A program made the position numbers and the translations under genes. From Scenedesmus sp. ARA3 (lineage: Eukaryota; Chlorophyta; Chlorophyceae; Sphaeropleales; Scenedesmaceae), in the NCBI GenBank assembly GCA_004335835.1, contig RWJK01000431.1, positions 1 to 14,385 on the forward strand: a stretch of DNA of 14,385 bases, read 5' to 3'. Shown piece by piece: positions 1 through 14,385 of this stretch (position 1 is the stretch's first letter; each line of letters begins with the position of its first letter). The notes below the pieces were generated by a model. That model had not been told where the DNA came from. It did not search any database and worked only from the letters and a program-made list of their open reading frames with translations.

Positions 1-7
1 TGATTTG

Positions 8-80
8 CAGGTGGGTGTGCAAGGAGGCATCAGCCGCAGCTGCCCTGAGGCGGCCATGCTGTCAATGTCTAGCCGGAAAT
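8..80 (-). CDS. Candidate exon of the minus-strand gene, second tandem copy (runs to the window edge)
   Basis: Second copy of the 133-203 exon, preceded on the minus strand by its own CAG/CTG run and CTGCAG acceptor at 81-86. It reads FRLDIDSMAASGQLRLMPPC. Gln-Met in the first copy is Arg-Leu here; the other differences are synonymous. Either this is the true exon and 133-203 is an upstream echo, or both are used. The gene continues beyond position 1. Confidence 0.35.
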
Positions 81-132
81 CTGCAGCAGCAGCAGCAGCA
101 GCAGTAGCAGCAGCAGCAGCAGGTGAGTTGCG

Positions 133-203
133 GGTCAGTGTGCAAGGAGGCATCATCTGCAGCTGCCCTGACGCTGCCATGCTGTCGATGTCTAGCCGGA
201 AAT
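133..203 (-). CDS. Candidate next exon of the minus-strand gene, first tandem copy
   Basis: On the minus strand a CTG run ends in CTGCAG at 204-209 and is followed by a frame reading FRLDIDSMAASGQLQMMPPC. The upstream exon ends in phase 1 (G), and G+AT gives Asp, so the junction reads ALPY-D-FRLDID without a stop. A second copy lies 123 bp further along. Differences between the copies fall mostly at third codon positions in this minus frame (ATT/ATC, GCC/GCA, GCC/GCG), which supports coding on this strand over the competing plus-strand frame. No clear minus-strand donor follows, so the 3' limit is uncertain. Confidence 0.4.
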
Positions 204-321
204 CTGCAGCAGCAGCAGCAGCAGCAGGTGAAATAAGTGCAACGTTGCAGGCCGATAGACGCGCTGCTGCTGTGCTGCTGATGAAGAGGCAAACATACAC
301 AAAATCAACAACAACCAAGTC

Positions 322-386
322 CCACCGTACGCCAAAGCAAACACATTGGTGCCTCGCGTAGAGTTGAACCGCGCTTTAATGAGCTG
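322..386 (-). repeat. Decayed echo of the 3' end of exon 454-1618
   Basis: Matches about 450-515, including the splice junction: GTACG|GTGGG here against ATACG|GTGAGT in the real exon. It lies in the following intron of the minus-strand gene. Confidence 0.65.
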
Positions 387-453
387 CTGCTGCTGTGCTG
401 CCGCTGTGTTGATGACTGTGCGTTATGCGACCCTAAGTCTAGGGAAAACTCAC

Positions 454-1073
454 CGTATGGCAGCGCAAAAAGATCCGTGCCTCGTGTGTAGTTGAACTGT
501 GCTTCGATGAACTCCACCAGCCGAATGTATCCAGCCAGGGAAAACAGCGGGTACCGCATGCCAGAGGCCCCCGGGCGAGCCGCCGTAACACGTACGTTGG
601 TGTTATTAACAAATGACGGCCTTGTAACGGTCCTTGCGCTGTCACTGTAGCTCAGCTGCAGTAGGCTCTTCCAGCATTTTGTGCCTAAGCTTGCAAGTGG
701 TGCTGATGGCAGCCAGATTGTAACATTGCTGAATGGGACTTGAGGGCAGCCAGATGCTGCTGCAGCTGCTGCTGCAGCTTTTGCGTCTGCTGTTTCGAGC
801 GCAGCTGCTGGTGCGGCTGCACCAATGGCAGGTGGTGCTGCCGCTGCTGCTGGTGGTGGATCAGCAGCAGCAGTAGGAGCTCCTGCTGTTGCACCAGCAG
901 CTGCGCTGCCTACACTGGTCATTGAAGATGATCCTTCGGGTGCTGCTGCTGTTGGTGCTGCTGCATTAGCGGCAGCTGCTGGTGTTGCTGCTGCTGTTGC
1001 TGGTGGTTGCGTCGCTGCTGAGCCCACTGACGCTGCTGCTGATGTTGCAGCAGGCCCCACAGACTGCTGTGTA

Positions 1074-1105
<32 letters not shown>

Positions 1106-1234
1106 TTCTTGTAGCTGTTGTTGCTGCAGCTGGCTCTTGATAGCTGCTTCTTGCTGTGTAGTAGCAGCTGCTGCCACAGCATCCGCAGCAGCAGCTGGGT
1201 CTGCCGGCAACGACGCCAAGCTTCCCTTGCTGCC

Positions 1235-1265
<31 letters not shown>

Positions 1266-1345
1266 AATTGCGATATACTAGCGCCTGCTAAACTGATGTC
1301 ATCTTGACCACCACTTGATGCACGTGCAGCAGCTGGCACAGCATC

Positions 1346-1384
<39 letters not shown>

Positions 1385-1618
1385 TGTCTCTTCGACACTG
1401 AAGAAGATGCTGTTCACTTTTGTGCTGCTGTTGCCCGCTGCTGCCAGCAGCAGCGCTTCCAGCTGGCTGGCATTCAGGGGTGCGGTCACATTGCTGCTGC
1501 CAAGGGGCGGGTCAAAATGAGCTGTGAGGCTACTCACAACCCACGCTGTTAAACCAAACAAAAGGTGAGACCACAGAACAGCAGTATCAGCAAAGTTAGC
1601 ATGAGCCTGTGAGGCCAT
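454..1618 (-). CDS. Exon of unrecognised membrane/secretory protein with Ser, Gln and Ala runs (partial gene)
   Basis: A 388-codon open stretch reads from an ATG at 1618 down to 454, where TACG|GTGAGT is a strong donor, ending in phase 1. Residues about 13-34 form one hydrophobic segment (a candidate signal anchor or first membrane helix). The next region carries N-glycosylation sequons at Asn43, 49, 63 and 79, and more occur near the end (NVT, NNT, NYT), suggesting a lumenal or extracellular domain. Between them lie poly-Ser, poly-Gln and poly-Ala runs encoded by CAG-type triplets. CTG/CAG runs are stop-free in every frame, so openness alone is weak evidence. The sequons, the hydrophobic segment and the donor support the frame better. 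The 5' end is uncertain: the ATG directly follows TTTCACAG, which could be an acceptor, so an upstream exon may exist. I do not recognise the family. One helix followed by a glycosylated loop would fit a polycystin-like channel or an ABC-type protein, but no diagnostic motif is visible. Confidence 0.5.
1236..1265. repeat. (CTG)10 microsatellite
   Basis: Ten uninterrupted CTG triplets on the plus strand. Read on the minus strand within the open frame 454-1618 they encode a Ser run. Confidence 0.9.
1347..1382. repeat. (CTG)12 microsatellite
   Basis: Twelve uninterrupted CTG triplets encoding a second Ser run on the minus strand. Confidence 0.9.
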
Positions 1619-3101
1619 CTGTGAAACGCCAACGTTGTGAACAGAGATGAGTTACACGTATCAGCTGGAATATCAGGCACACTTCGCCCTTTTGCGTTGG
1701 AGAAGCAGCATGGTGTAAGGTGCCAGGACTTGTGAGCCACCACGCTGTGACAGCGACTGCTGCTGCACCTGTAGCACTGTCAAACTGCTGCAGTAGCTGT
1801 GCAGGGTAAGCATGGCGACACCTATGTCCACTGGTAGGCTAACAAAGGGGCAATCATGTTGATGCTGTAGGTAGGGCGGATGTGACGCTGCCAGTGGAGA
1901 GTAGGTGCTACTGCTACTGCTACTACTGCTGTCAGGCGTGCAAATGGCTTGCAGGAAGCACCTGCACAGCTCACGTTGTGTCAAACTTACCGGGTACAAT
2001 GAATATCGGGGGCTTGTTGGATCCCGCAGGTTTGCTGAAGGCCAGCTGAGGCTGGACCAACAGCAGCACAGCCACAGCCAAACAAGCGCAGCTGGCTGTG
2101 CGAGACCGGAGGATCATTTTAGGCTAATACGGCTTTACATTTAAGACGCATTACAGCCGATGCCTGCTGCAAGAGCTCCAGCGAGAGGTGCGTCTACCCA
2201 ATGGGGTGTCCCCTTGCTATGCCTGAACCTGAGTTTTGGTTCAAAGGCGTGACAGGTTGATGTAATATTAGCGGAACGAACTTGCAAGTTGCTGGGTCGA
2301 GGGTGCAACCAGTTGGGCAATGAGAGCGATCTTTTCAAAATGGTTACAGTTGCTTGAAAAACAGCAGAACAATAGTAAAAGCAAGCACGTGTCGCAAGAA
2401 GGTTCCTGCCGTGGTGCTCGCAGTGAAGTCACTTTCGCCGAGCAAACTGGCTCCTGAACTCCCGCAGGGTGACACGGCCTCTTCAAAGCAGACGCAAAAC
2501 AGCTTCAACATAATCAAGGTTGTTTTCTGTCTTAGCTGCGCCAGTTAAGTGTTCACGTCAACAAGAACCAGCATCTCAGCACCCGCTCAGACTGCAAACA
2601 GTCACTGTGGAGTTTGGTGTGCCTGGTGGTGTATGCAGCACACGGTGCGTATCTGCCAGGACAACTGTTTTCATGCATACTAGGATGCTGCTGTATGCCC
2701 ATCGTCCTCCCTGGCGTGTCAATTGCTCCTGCTGTCAGCACTTGTGTGTGCAGCCAGCTGCTGTGCTACTGGGGAATGGTCCTTGTGCTGCTGCTGCAAG
2801 CATAGGATGGACGTGAAATGATTTATGATGATGATATCTGACGAATTTATAGGCAATTGATCCCAATGGGCTTCCCAGCTGTTCTATTGCAAGCTCAGAC
2901 TAGCATGTCTGCACACTCACACAGCCACAGCTGGGCTTGCAAGTGAGGTTTGAATTCTGCTGCACACGCTACCCCACCCGTATCAACCACATTGAGTGAG
3001 CACGTAGAGCCAGCATCAACAGTAGCTGCATCACATACTGGATCTGCACCCTTGAGATGCCTGCTGCTCTGCTGTGTTTGTTCATTCTGATGTGTCTGCA
3101 G
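1619..3101. other. Divergent intergenic region, no supported gene
   Basis: This lies between the minus-strand gene and the plus-strand aldolase gene, so it probably holds both promoters and 5' untranslated regions. A minus-strand open stretch at 1673-1999 with a Ser run could be an upstream exon of the minus-strand gene, but no splice junction joins it convincingly in frame. Short plus-strand open stretches (for example 2354-2548 and 2520-2816) have no recognisable domain. No TATA-like box or RNA gene stood out. Confidence 0.4.
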
Positions 3102-8566
<5,465 letters not shown>

Positions 8567-8571
8567 GCACT

Positions 8572-8602
8572 GCAGTGCTGCCTGCTAGCGGTGCTGGCAG
8601 CG
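8572..8602 (+). repeat. Possible degenerate echo of the terminal aldolase exon
   Basis: GCGGTGCTGGCA is shared with 8550-8561. It is short, so this could be chance in CTG-rich sequence. Confidence 0.3.
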
Positions 8603-8850
8603 GGACAAGCAATGTCATTGCTTGAATGATGCAATTGTCAGATTGCCAGACTTTGTTGCAGTGCGAGAAGAATGAGTCTGCTATCGCAGCAGTGTGAAGA
8701 TGTCTGCTTGAGACAAGCGGATGCACATGAGCGCGCCGCAAGGTGCTGCTGAATGCTGTGCGCATAGGGCCAGCCTGGTTGTCAAGCTGCTAGCCTGGTT
8801 GGTGTGCAGACAATTGGTAACATCACGAGAAGCTCGTGTGGTGCTATGTT

Positions 8851-8855
8851 TGTAA
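8851..8855 (+). terminator. Candidate TGTAA polyadenylation signal of the aldolase gene
   Basis: TGTAA is the usual poly(A) signal in Chlorophyceae nuclear genes. This is the first one I find after the stop at 8566. A second lies at 9173-9177. Confidence 0.4.
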
Positions 8856-9311
8856 AGCTGTCCTCATTGCTGCTTGCAGAGTTTCAGGGTAGCGCCTGCA
8901 ATTGCGCAATGCATGCCAAGGTGCTGGGTGCAGCCAGCCTGGCAGGAGGGGGTGGGGCCACCGCACCAGCATGCTAAGGTAGGGGAGCATCCAACGATAG
9001 GCTGCAGACTCGTAAAAAGGCTCAGGATGGACTAGATTGTTTACTGTCATCGACCACACGGTTTACGGCTTCGTTTAGTCAGTGTCACCTACGCAGCATA
9101 ACGCGTTCCTACCCCCGTCCTAAGCCCCCACAGCATGCTCAAGCGTTATACCTGCGCATTAACGCTATGTGTTGTAATGTTTTTAATGAAGCATTAGACG
9201 CTGCAATCTCACGCCCACGCAGATAAATTCCGAAACAAGTAGTTTCATTTGCTCACATAGTCATACTGCTCAGCGAGTCACTTAAACAGCCTTTTGTAGC
9301 ATCTTGAATCA

Positions 9312-9476
9312 ATGAGGAGCATTCGGGCACAACCTGCGACACGCTGCTCTGGCTTGAGGCAGCAGAGTGCGACGAGGGTTGTTCTGGCAGTGCCCTGCAA
9401 GCCACTCCGCCATCGTGCAGCTGTTGTCAATGCAACAGCACACGCACATGACAGAACTGTGCTGACGAACGCCCAG
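9312..9476 (+). other. NDH-2 exon 1: predicted plastid transit peptide
   Basis: 55 codons with about 9 Arg, few acidic residues and two Val-rich motifs ending in Ala (RVVLAV and AAVVNA), typical of green-algal chloroplast transit peptides. It ends GCCCAG|GTGAGC in phase 0 and joins 9784 (AGALQGATAV) in phase 0. TAG at 9297 in the same frame makes 9312 the first possible ATG. A mitochondrial destination cannot be excluded. Confidence 0.72.
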
Positions 9477-12400
9477 GTGAGCTAAGCAGGACAGGGGCCC
9501 GACAGATGTAGTGACCACCAGCCAGCGCGTTGGTATGCGAAGCCTTTACCTCGAGCCTTGCATCATTACACTGTTAATAGTTTGGGTACCTGAATGTGCT
9601 GTTTAGCTATGGCAGAAGTGCGCATGTGGGGGTTACGACAAGCACATAGTTTTGCCGCTCTTTCCTGTTCTTTTCCTGCAAGTCCGTGCGTCGTCTTTCA
9701 GTCTTTGCTGTCTAGTTCAAACCATTGCAAACTGCTGAAATGGATTTTGCGTTGCATGACGCCTGCGTGGGGTTTGGCTCCAGGCTGGCGCGCTGCAAGG
9801 AGCTACTGCTGTGCTGAGCGACGTGCCAGAGGTGTCTGTAAAGGAGCCTGTGGCTGCAGCAGCATCGAACAGGCCTCGGGTGGTGATCCTGGGCTCCGGC
9901 TGGGCCTCCATGTCCATGATCAAGGCTCTGCCTGAGAACATCCGGTGCGCTGCTGCTGCAGCTGCTGCTGTGGCACGAGTACTGCAAATCGCTTGCAGGA
10001 CACCAGCTGGAAGCAGTCGCGGACACAGCATTCACCAGCTGTATTTGCAGTACAGGGTTGCCTTTTGGGCAAAGATTGCACATCAGCAGTTTGACAGTTG
10101 AGATGGGGCCGTACTGCTGCTGTTGTCCCAGCATGGTTGTTCCACACAGCCTGGCTCTCTACCAAAACAACATACGATGTGCCTGTCATCTTTTTTTTTG
10201 CTTGCAGGAAGTACTACGACATCACAGTGATATCTCCTCGCAGCTACTTCCTGGTGAGCACAGCAGCAACGATTGCAAAGCCACGGCAGTGCCACATGCT
10301 CAGCAGCAACTGCAGTGCCACAGCAGCGCTGGCAGCGCCACAGCACCACTTGCAAGTGCCGCAGCAGCGCTTGCAGCGCCCACGTTAGTGTCACATGCAC
10401 AGCAGCGCTCGCTGAGTAGCGGTAGTGACACCTGCCCACTGCAGCAGCTGCTGTACACTCCCAAGGCTGCAGCGTATGGTGCTGCGCACGCATGCTCGGC
10501 ATACGAAGCAAAGCATACAAGACATATCTGGTATCGATATCACCACGCTGCATCATCATGACCATTCTCAACCTTCATCTCCTGCACTCTTTCCACTGCT
10601 GCAGTACACACCGCTGCTGCCTGCTGTGGCAGTGGGCACCATGGAGGAGGGCAGCATCACTGAGCCAGTGCGCAGGATCCTGGGCACAAAGGTGTGTTGA
10701 TAGCCAGCTAGTGCTGGTAAAGCAGCAGACACTAGCAGTTATGTCTGTGGTGTGTATGTGTGGCAGTCGGAACAATGCAGGAGGGCAGCATCACTGAGCC
10801 GGCGCGGCGCATATCGCGCACCCAGATACACGTTTATAGAGCAGCAGCATTGCCAGCAGCAGCAGCGCCAGCAGCAGCAGCTCCCCACACTGAACAGCCA
10901 CTTGCCGCTGGTTGAAAAAGCCGCAACAGTTGTTTCATGTGCAATATCAGCACCAACAGTCGCTTCACGTGTACGACCAGCTGCTTCTGTGTGTGAAGCA
11001 GCGGCAACAGCCCACTGTATGTACGCCATGCGTTGTGTGCTGAAGTTTGTTGCTGCTGCCACTGCAGGGCTCCTACTACAAGGCATCATGCAGCTGCATC
11101 GACCCGCTGTGGCATGAATGTACACTGCATGTTGTGTGCCGACATTGCTGCTGCTGCTGCTGCTGCCGTCGCAGGGCTCCTACTACGAGGCTTCCTGCAG
11201 CTCCATTGACCCGCTGCACACATGTTGTGTGCTGACATTGCTGCTGCCGCTGCTGTTGCTGCAGGGCTCCTACTACGAGGCTTCCTGCAGCTCCATTGAC
11301 CCGCTGCGCAAGGAGGTGGTGGCGTGCTTCCCTGGAGATGCCGAGGACTGCTTCAAGGTGCCCTATGACATCCTCATCATGGGGGTGAGCGATAAAACAC
11401 ATCGTCAAAACATACTCGTCATGTTACATCTTGGGAACACAGCTGTGTAGGCCCTGTGCGCAAGGAGGTGGTGGCGTGCCTGCCAGGTGACGCTGAGGAC
11501 TGCTTCAAATTAGCCCTACGACATCCTCATCCGCAATGAGTGGTGTACCACAGTATTTCAACATGTTGTGTTTGCGGTACTGAGCTATCTTTATGCGAGC
11601 CGTGCTTGCAGGAATGTTGCTGTTTGCCGCGCCTGATGATTGTCAGCAGCAGCGCATCACTGGTGTGTCTGTTTTTAACCTTGCTGCAGGTGGGCGGCAT
11701 GAACAACGTTTGGCATCACACAGATGCACGAGCACTGCCAGTTCTTTAAGTGTCCCTCTGACTGCTGCTGACCCTGCTGCTTCCAACCTTGCTGCAACCA
11801 ATGCAGGTGGGCAGCGTGAACAACACGTTTGGCGTGCCGGGCGTGCGCGAGCACTGCCAGTTCTTCAAGACCATCGAGGACGCCAGCCGCCTGCGCAAGC
11901 GCATCAGCGAGTGCTTCGAGCGCGCAGCGCTGCCAAACGTGAGCCGCAGCTGGGTGATGTTTGAATGGTGATAGTGGATAGCTGCCTGGGCTGGTGTTTT
12001 GTTGCTTGGAAACTGCAGTGCTGCGCTGTGCGGAGTGAGCGGCGCTTTTTGGCCATTGGTCGTGTTGCAGCCAGCCATGCAGCTGCTGCCTGGTCAGCGG
12101 TGCTACATCGAGCACCCGACTGTTGCTGCCCATGCTGCCAACGCTGAGCCCGTGGCATGTACCTTATATTGTTTGCCTTCTGTCATTTGCTGCTGTGGCA
12201 TGCTGCTGCGGCTGCCACTGCTGCTGCCTGTCCTGCAGACAACGGAGGAGGAGCGGCAGGAGCTGCTGTCATTCGTCATCTGCGGCGGCGGCCCTACCGG
12301 CGTGGAGGTGGCGGCAGAGATGCATGACATGATCTTTGAGGATCTGGCGGTGAGCAACGTCATTGTGTTGCTGTTATATGTTGTGTTGCTCTGTTATTGA

Positions 12401-14385
12401 TGGATGGCGGGCCTACTGGCGTGGAGGTGGCTGCAGAGATGCACGACATGATCTTTGACGACGGTGCGCGACGTTTTCTGGTGCTGTTCTATGGTGTGTT
12501 ATATTGTTACTTGTGGATGGCGGCTCCAACCGGAGGTGGCTGCAGAGATGCATGACATGATCTTTGAGGACCTGGCGGTGCAACCAAATACCATGTCTGG
12601 TTTACTTGCTGCGCCTCTGCTAGGGTGCCTTCCTGGTTGACGTGTCCCAGCGCTCGGTTCATACATTTCAGTAGCCCCAATCTCAGGTGCCCATTTGCAT
12701 TGTCACCTGCTCCGTCCTTGCAGGCGCACTACCCTCAGCTGATGCCTGATGTGCGCATCCGCGTGGTGGAGCTGATGGACACCGTGCTGTCAACCTTCGA
12801 CCGCCAGATCGGCGAGTTCACAGCGCAGCAGTTCAAGCGCTCAGGTGGGCAGGTGCAGATGCGGCAGCATGCTTGTGTGCCGGCTGCTGCTGCACAAGTC
12901 AGCATGCATGTGCTGTCCGCCTTTGACCGCCAGATCAGGGAGTTCACTGCGCAGCAGTTTAAGCCCTCAGTGGGTTGTTTGCCGGCACCGTGAGCTGCAG
13001 TGGGACGGCTGCTGTTGAGCTGCATTGACACAGAAGCTGGCGCCTGCATGCATGCATGCGACTGCTTGCTGTGATCTTCCACATCACACACTTTGCACAG
13101 CTCCTCCTGTTCATACTCTTCCAGTGCAGCACACAACACACAGGCAGAGCAGTCCTGCCACAACACCATATTTGTTGTATGCTCAAGCACCCCATGCCTG
13201 CAGGCATTGATTTAGTGTGTGTTGCTCAACATGCGTTGCCACCATACAATGTGCTGACTGTCCATGCGCTCCATATTCTGTTCAAAGCGCAATGTGCTGA
13301 CTGCTACTGTGCCCCATGTGCTGCACATTGCCTGCAGGAATTGAGCTGGTGCTCAACACGCGCGTGGCCAGCGTCTCTGAGGGCCGTGTGAGCGTGGTGG
13401 ACAAGTGCGGGAATGTGTTTGACATCCCATTCGGCGCCTGCGTGTGGTCCACCGGCATCGCCATGAGTCCGCTGGCGCAGCAGCTGAAGGAGCTGTTCCC
13501 TGAGGAGCAGACGCATGCCAGGTGGGAGGAGTTTGATGCACTTTACACAGCATTATGATGTAACATATAGTGGAGTTGCTGGTTGCATGCCAGGTGGGAG
13601 CAGTTTGATGCATGTTACACAACATATGATGTAACATATGGTGGAGTTGCTGGACGCATGCCAGGTGGGAGGAGTTTGATGCACTTTACACAGCATGATG
13701 ATGTAACATAGGGTGGGGTTACCATGAGCCCGCTGGCGCAGCAGCTGAAGGAGCTATTCCCTGAGGAGCAGACGCATGCCAGGTGGGGAGGGNGGGGGGG
13801 GTGAGTTGAGACTGCCGTCGCACTGCTGCTGCCATTGTTACTGCTGCTGCAGCGACTGTTCTCACATTGGTGCTGCTGCTGTTACTCTGCAGATCTGTGC
13901 CTCACGGACGGCTTCATGCGCGTGCTGGGCAGCAACAACAGCATCTGGGCCTTCGGCATCACTGACTCTGCTGCTGCTGCTGCTGCAGCTGCTGCTGCTG
14001 CTGTTGCTTTGACTGAACGAAGGAAAGACTGGGTACAATTACTTCTATCCCCAATGAGCGGAACAGCGGCTCGCTGGGCTAGTGCCTGTGGTCGGGTTCA
14101 ATCCCAAAAGTGTAATGTGATGTAATGCTTTGCAGATCTGTGCTGACGGACGACTTCATGCGCGTGCTTGGCAGCAACAACAGCATCTGGGCCTTTGGCG
14201 ATGCCGCCACCATTGCGCAGCCCTATGCGGCATCTCGGGCCGATGAGCTGTTTGAGTATGCTGATATGAATGGTGATGGCAAGGTGGACCTGGTGGAGCT
14301 GGCGAGGGTGCTGCGGGCGGCCAGCAAGCGCTACCCACACCTGGCAGAGCACGCAGCACACCTGGAGGCCAAGAACAGCAGGTGA
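9312..14385 (+). CDS. Type II NAD(P)H:quinone oxidoreductase with EF-hand, plastid-targeted (3' incomplete)
   Basis: A single-subunit flavoprotein that passes electrons from NAD(P)H to a quinone without pumping protons. Exons: 9312-9476, 9784-9944, 10208-10253, 10605-10691, 11265-11384, 11807-11938, 12239-12349, 12724-12844, 13338-13521, 14136-14381. All junctions are GT-AG with phase kept, giving 457 residues. Residues 1-55 are a transit-like peptide. FAD Rossmann motif: VVILGSGWAS (86-97). Second Rossmann motif: VICGGGPTGVE (250-260), with Glu290 at its second strand (VVEL). WSTG and WAFGDAATIAQ (Asp398) are family motifs. A perfect EF-hand loop, DMNGDGKVDLVE, occupies 419-430, placed as in plant NDB enzymes. 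Plant NDB proteins continue for well over 100 residues with the membrane and quinone part, absent here. The last bases are AG|GTGA, so an intron donor is likely, but read straight they give Arg-TGA at 14385, so a model could stop there. Confidence 0.9.
10761..10822 (+). repeat. Echo of 3' part of NDH-2 exon 4
   Basis: Copies the GTMEEGSITEPVRRILGT coding segment (10632-10691) with point changes and a degraded 3' end. It lies downstream of the real exon. Confidence 0.8.
11068..11113 (+). repeat. Echo of 5' part of NDH-2 exon 5, first
   Basis: CACTGCAG then GSYYKASCSCIDPL, 197 bp before the real exon start at 11265. Confidence 0.85.
11175..11217 (+). repeat. Echo of 5' part of NDH-2 exon 5, second
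   Basis: CGTCGCAG then GSYYEASCSSIDPL, identical to the real exon over 42 bases. It is preceded by a CTG run, 90 bp upstream of the real exon. Confidence 0.9.
11451..11532 (+). repeat. Echo of 3' part of NDH-2 exon 5
   Basis: Reads RKEVVACLPGDAEDCFK, then an extra base shifts the frame before the CGACATCCTCATC block. It lies downstream of the real exon. Confidence 0.85.
11690..11750 (+). repeat. Echo of 5' part of NDH-2 exon 6, frameshifted
   Basis: CTTGCTGCAG then VGGMNN and, after a deletion, the EHCQFFK block in another frame. In the phase of the real exon it hits TAA, so it is a pseudo-exon. Confidence 0.85.
12405..12465 (+). repeat. Echo of 3' part of NDH-2 exon 7, first
   Basis: Copies GPTGVEVAAEMHDMIF with mostly synonymous changes (GCG to GCT, CAT to CAC). 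Confidence 0.85.
12514..12580 (+). repeat. Echo of 3' part of NDH-2 exon 7, second
   Basis: Copies EVAAEMHDMIFEDLA, ending GCG|GTGCAA, so a weak GT is retained. Confidence 0.85.
12909..12975 (+). repeat. Echo of 3' part of NDH-2 exon 8
   Basis: Copies LSTFDRQIGEFTAQQFKRS as LSAFDRQIREFTAQQFKPS. The junction TCAG|GTGGG has become TCAGTGGG. Confidence 0.9.
13195..13242 (+). repeat. Echo of 5' part of NDH-2 exon 9, with acceptor
   Basis: GCCTGCAG then a strongly decayed copy of IELVLNTRVA coding sequence with an in-frame stop, 134 bp before the real exon. Confidence 0.6.
13513..13722 (+). repeat. Three-unit 71-72-bp minisatellite that begins inside NDH-2 exon 9
   Basis: Units start at 13513, 13585 and 13656 with GCATGCCAGGTGGGA. 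The first unit holds the real exon end (donor at 13522), so the exon/intron junction itself is repeated. Confidence 0.95.
13722..13782 (+). repeat. Echo of 3' part of NDH-2 exon 9
   Basis: Copies MSPLAQQLKELFPEEQTHA almost exactly, including CATGCCAG|GTGGGG, right after the minisatellite. Confidence 0.92.
13785..13801 (+). other. Poly-G run with one undetermined base
   Basis: G runs 13785-13788, 13790-13792 and 13794-13801, with N at 13793. It probably marks a sequencing or assembly difficulty, and it is also G-quadruplex-capable. Confidence 0.7.
13893..13957 (+). repeat. Echo of 5' part of NDH-2 exon 10, frameshifted
   Basis: TCTGCAG then a copy of the FMRVLGSNNSIWAFG segment. One extra base near the start puts it out of phase with the preceding exon. 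It is followed by a CTG run. Confidence 0.9.
14073..14105 (+). repeat. Short dispersed sequence, copy 2 (tRNA B-box-like)
   Basis: Shares GCTGGGCTAGTG and GGTCGGGTTC with 4174-4207, with the same spacing. It lies about 30 bp before the acceptor of exon 10. Confidence 0.6.

Larger units (their letters stand above)
8..231. repeat. Two-copy 123-bp tandem repeat with CAG runs
   Basis: Units starting near 15 and 138 are nearly identical and each ends in a CAG run (about 84-121 and 206-229). The unit contains one minus-strand exon plus its acceptor region. Confidence 0.85.
8567..9311. other. Intergenic region between aldolase and NDH-2 genes
   Basis: No supported gene. Less CTG-rich than the introns. 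It should contain the aldolase 3' untranslated region and the promoter and 5' untranslated region of the downstream gene. An in-frame TAG at 9297-9299 sits just before the downstream ATG. Confidence 0.5.

Noticed and set aside
5..361. Plus-strand protein across the first tandem repeat
   Set aside because: Differences between the two repeat copies fit synonymous change in the minus frame better, and the minus frame joins exon 454-1618 in phase. A plus-strand exon with a GTGAGT donor at 122 is not fully excluded.
9594..9935. Open frame proposed as NDH-2 N-terminus
   Set aside because: It overlaps NDH-2 exon 2 in another frame and cannot join it in phase. The 9312-9476 exon does so cleanly.
14073..14105. 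tRNA gene
   Set aside because: Only a B-box-like block is present. There is no acceptor stem or anticodon arm, and the A/B spacing is too short.

Overview
The window looks like nuclear DNA of a green alga, probably Chlorophyceae. The evidence is many short introns with GTGAGY donors and CTGCAG-type acceptors, very abundant CTG/CAG triplets, transit peptides rich in Arg, Ser, Ala and Val, and a TGTAA motif 3' of a gene. No tool was run. Gene models come from reading splice sites and checking that codon phase is kept across every junction.

Layout. (1) Positions 1-1618, minus strand: part of an unrecognised membrane or secretory protein with long Ser, Gln and Ala runs and several N-glycosylation sequons. 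It runs off the left edge. (2) 1619-3101: divergent intergenic region with no gene I can support. (3) 3102-8566, plus strand: a complete 13-exon gene for a plastid-targeted class I fructose-1,6-bisphosphate aldolase (406 residues); all known catalytic residues are present except the usual C-terminal Tyr. (4) 8567-9311: intergenic, with a candidate polyadenylation signal. (5) 9312-14385, plus strand: ten exons of a type II NAD(P)H:quinone oxidoreductase with a predicted plastid transit peptide, two Rossmann nucleotide-binding motifs and a canonical EF-hand. It is probably incomplete at the right edge. The two plus-strand genes encode a Calvin-cycle/glycolytic enzyme and a probable Ca2+-responsive NADH-to-plastoquinone dehydrogenase; nothing shows that they are co-regulated.

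The most striking feature is that most exons of all three genes have one to three decayed partial copies ('echoes') in the adjoining intron. In both plus-strand genes a strict geometry holds. Echoes upstream of an exon copy its 5' part with the acceptor. Echoes downstream copy its 3' part with the donor. This is what tandem duplication of segments spanning splice junctions would leave, and it points to a way introns grow here. Some echoes (4528-4590, 6058-6114, 6662-6724) are flanked by usable splice sites and would insert in frame, so they could act as cassette exons.
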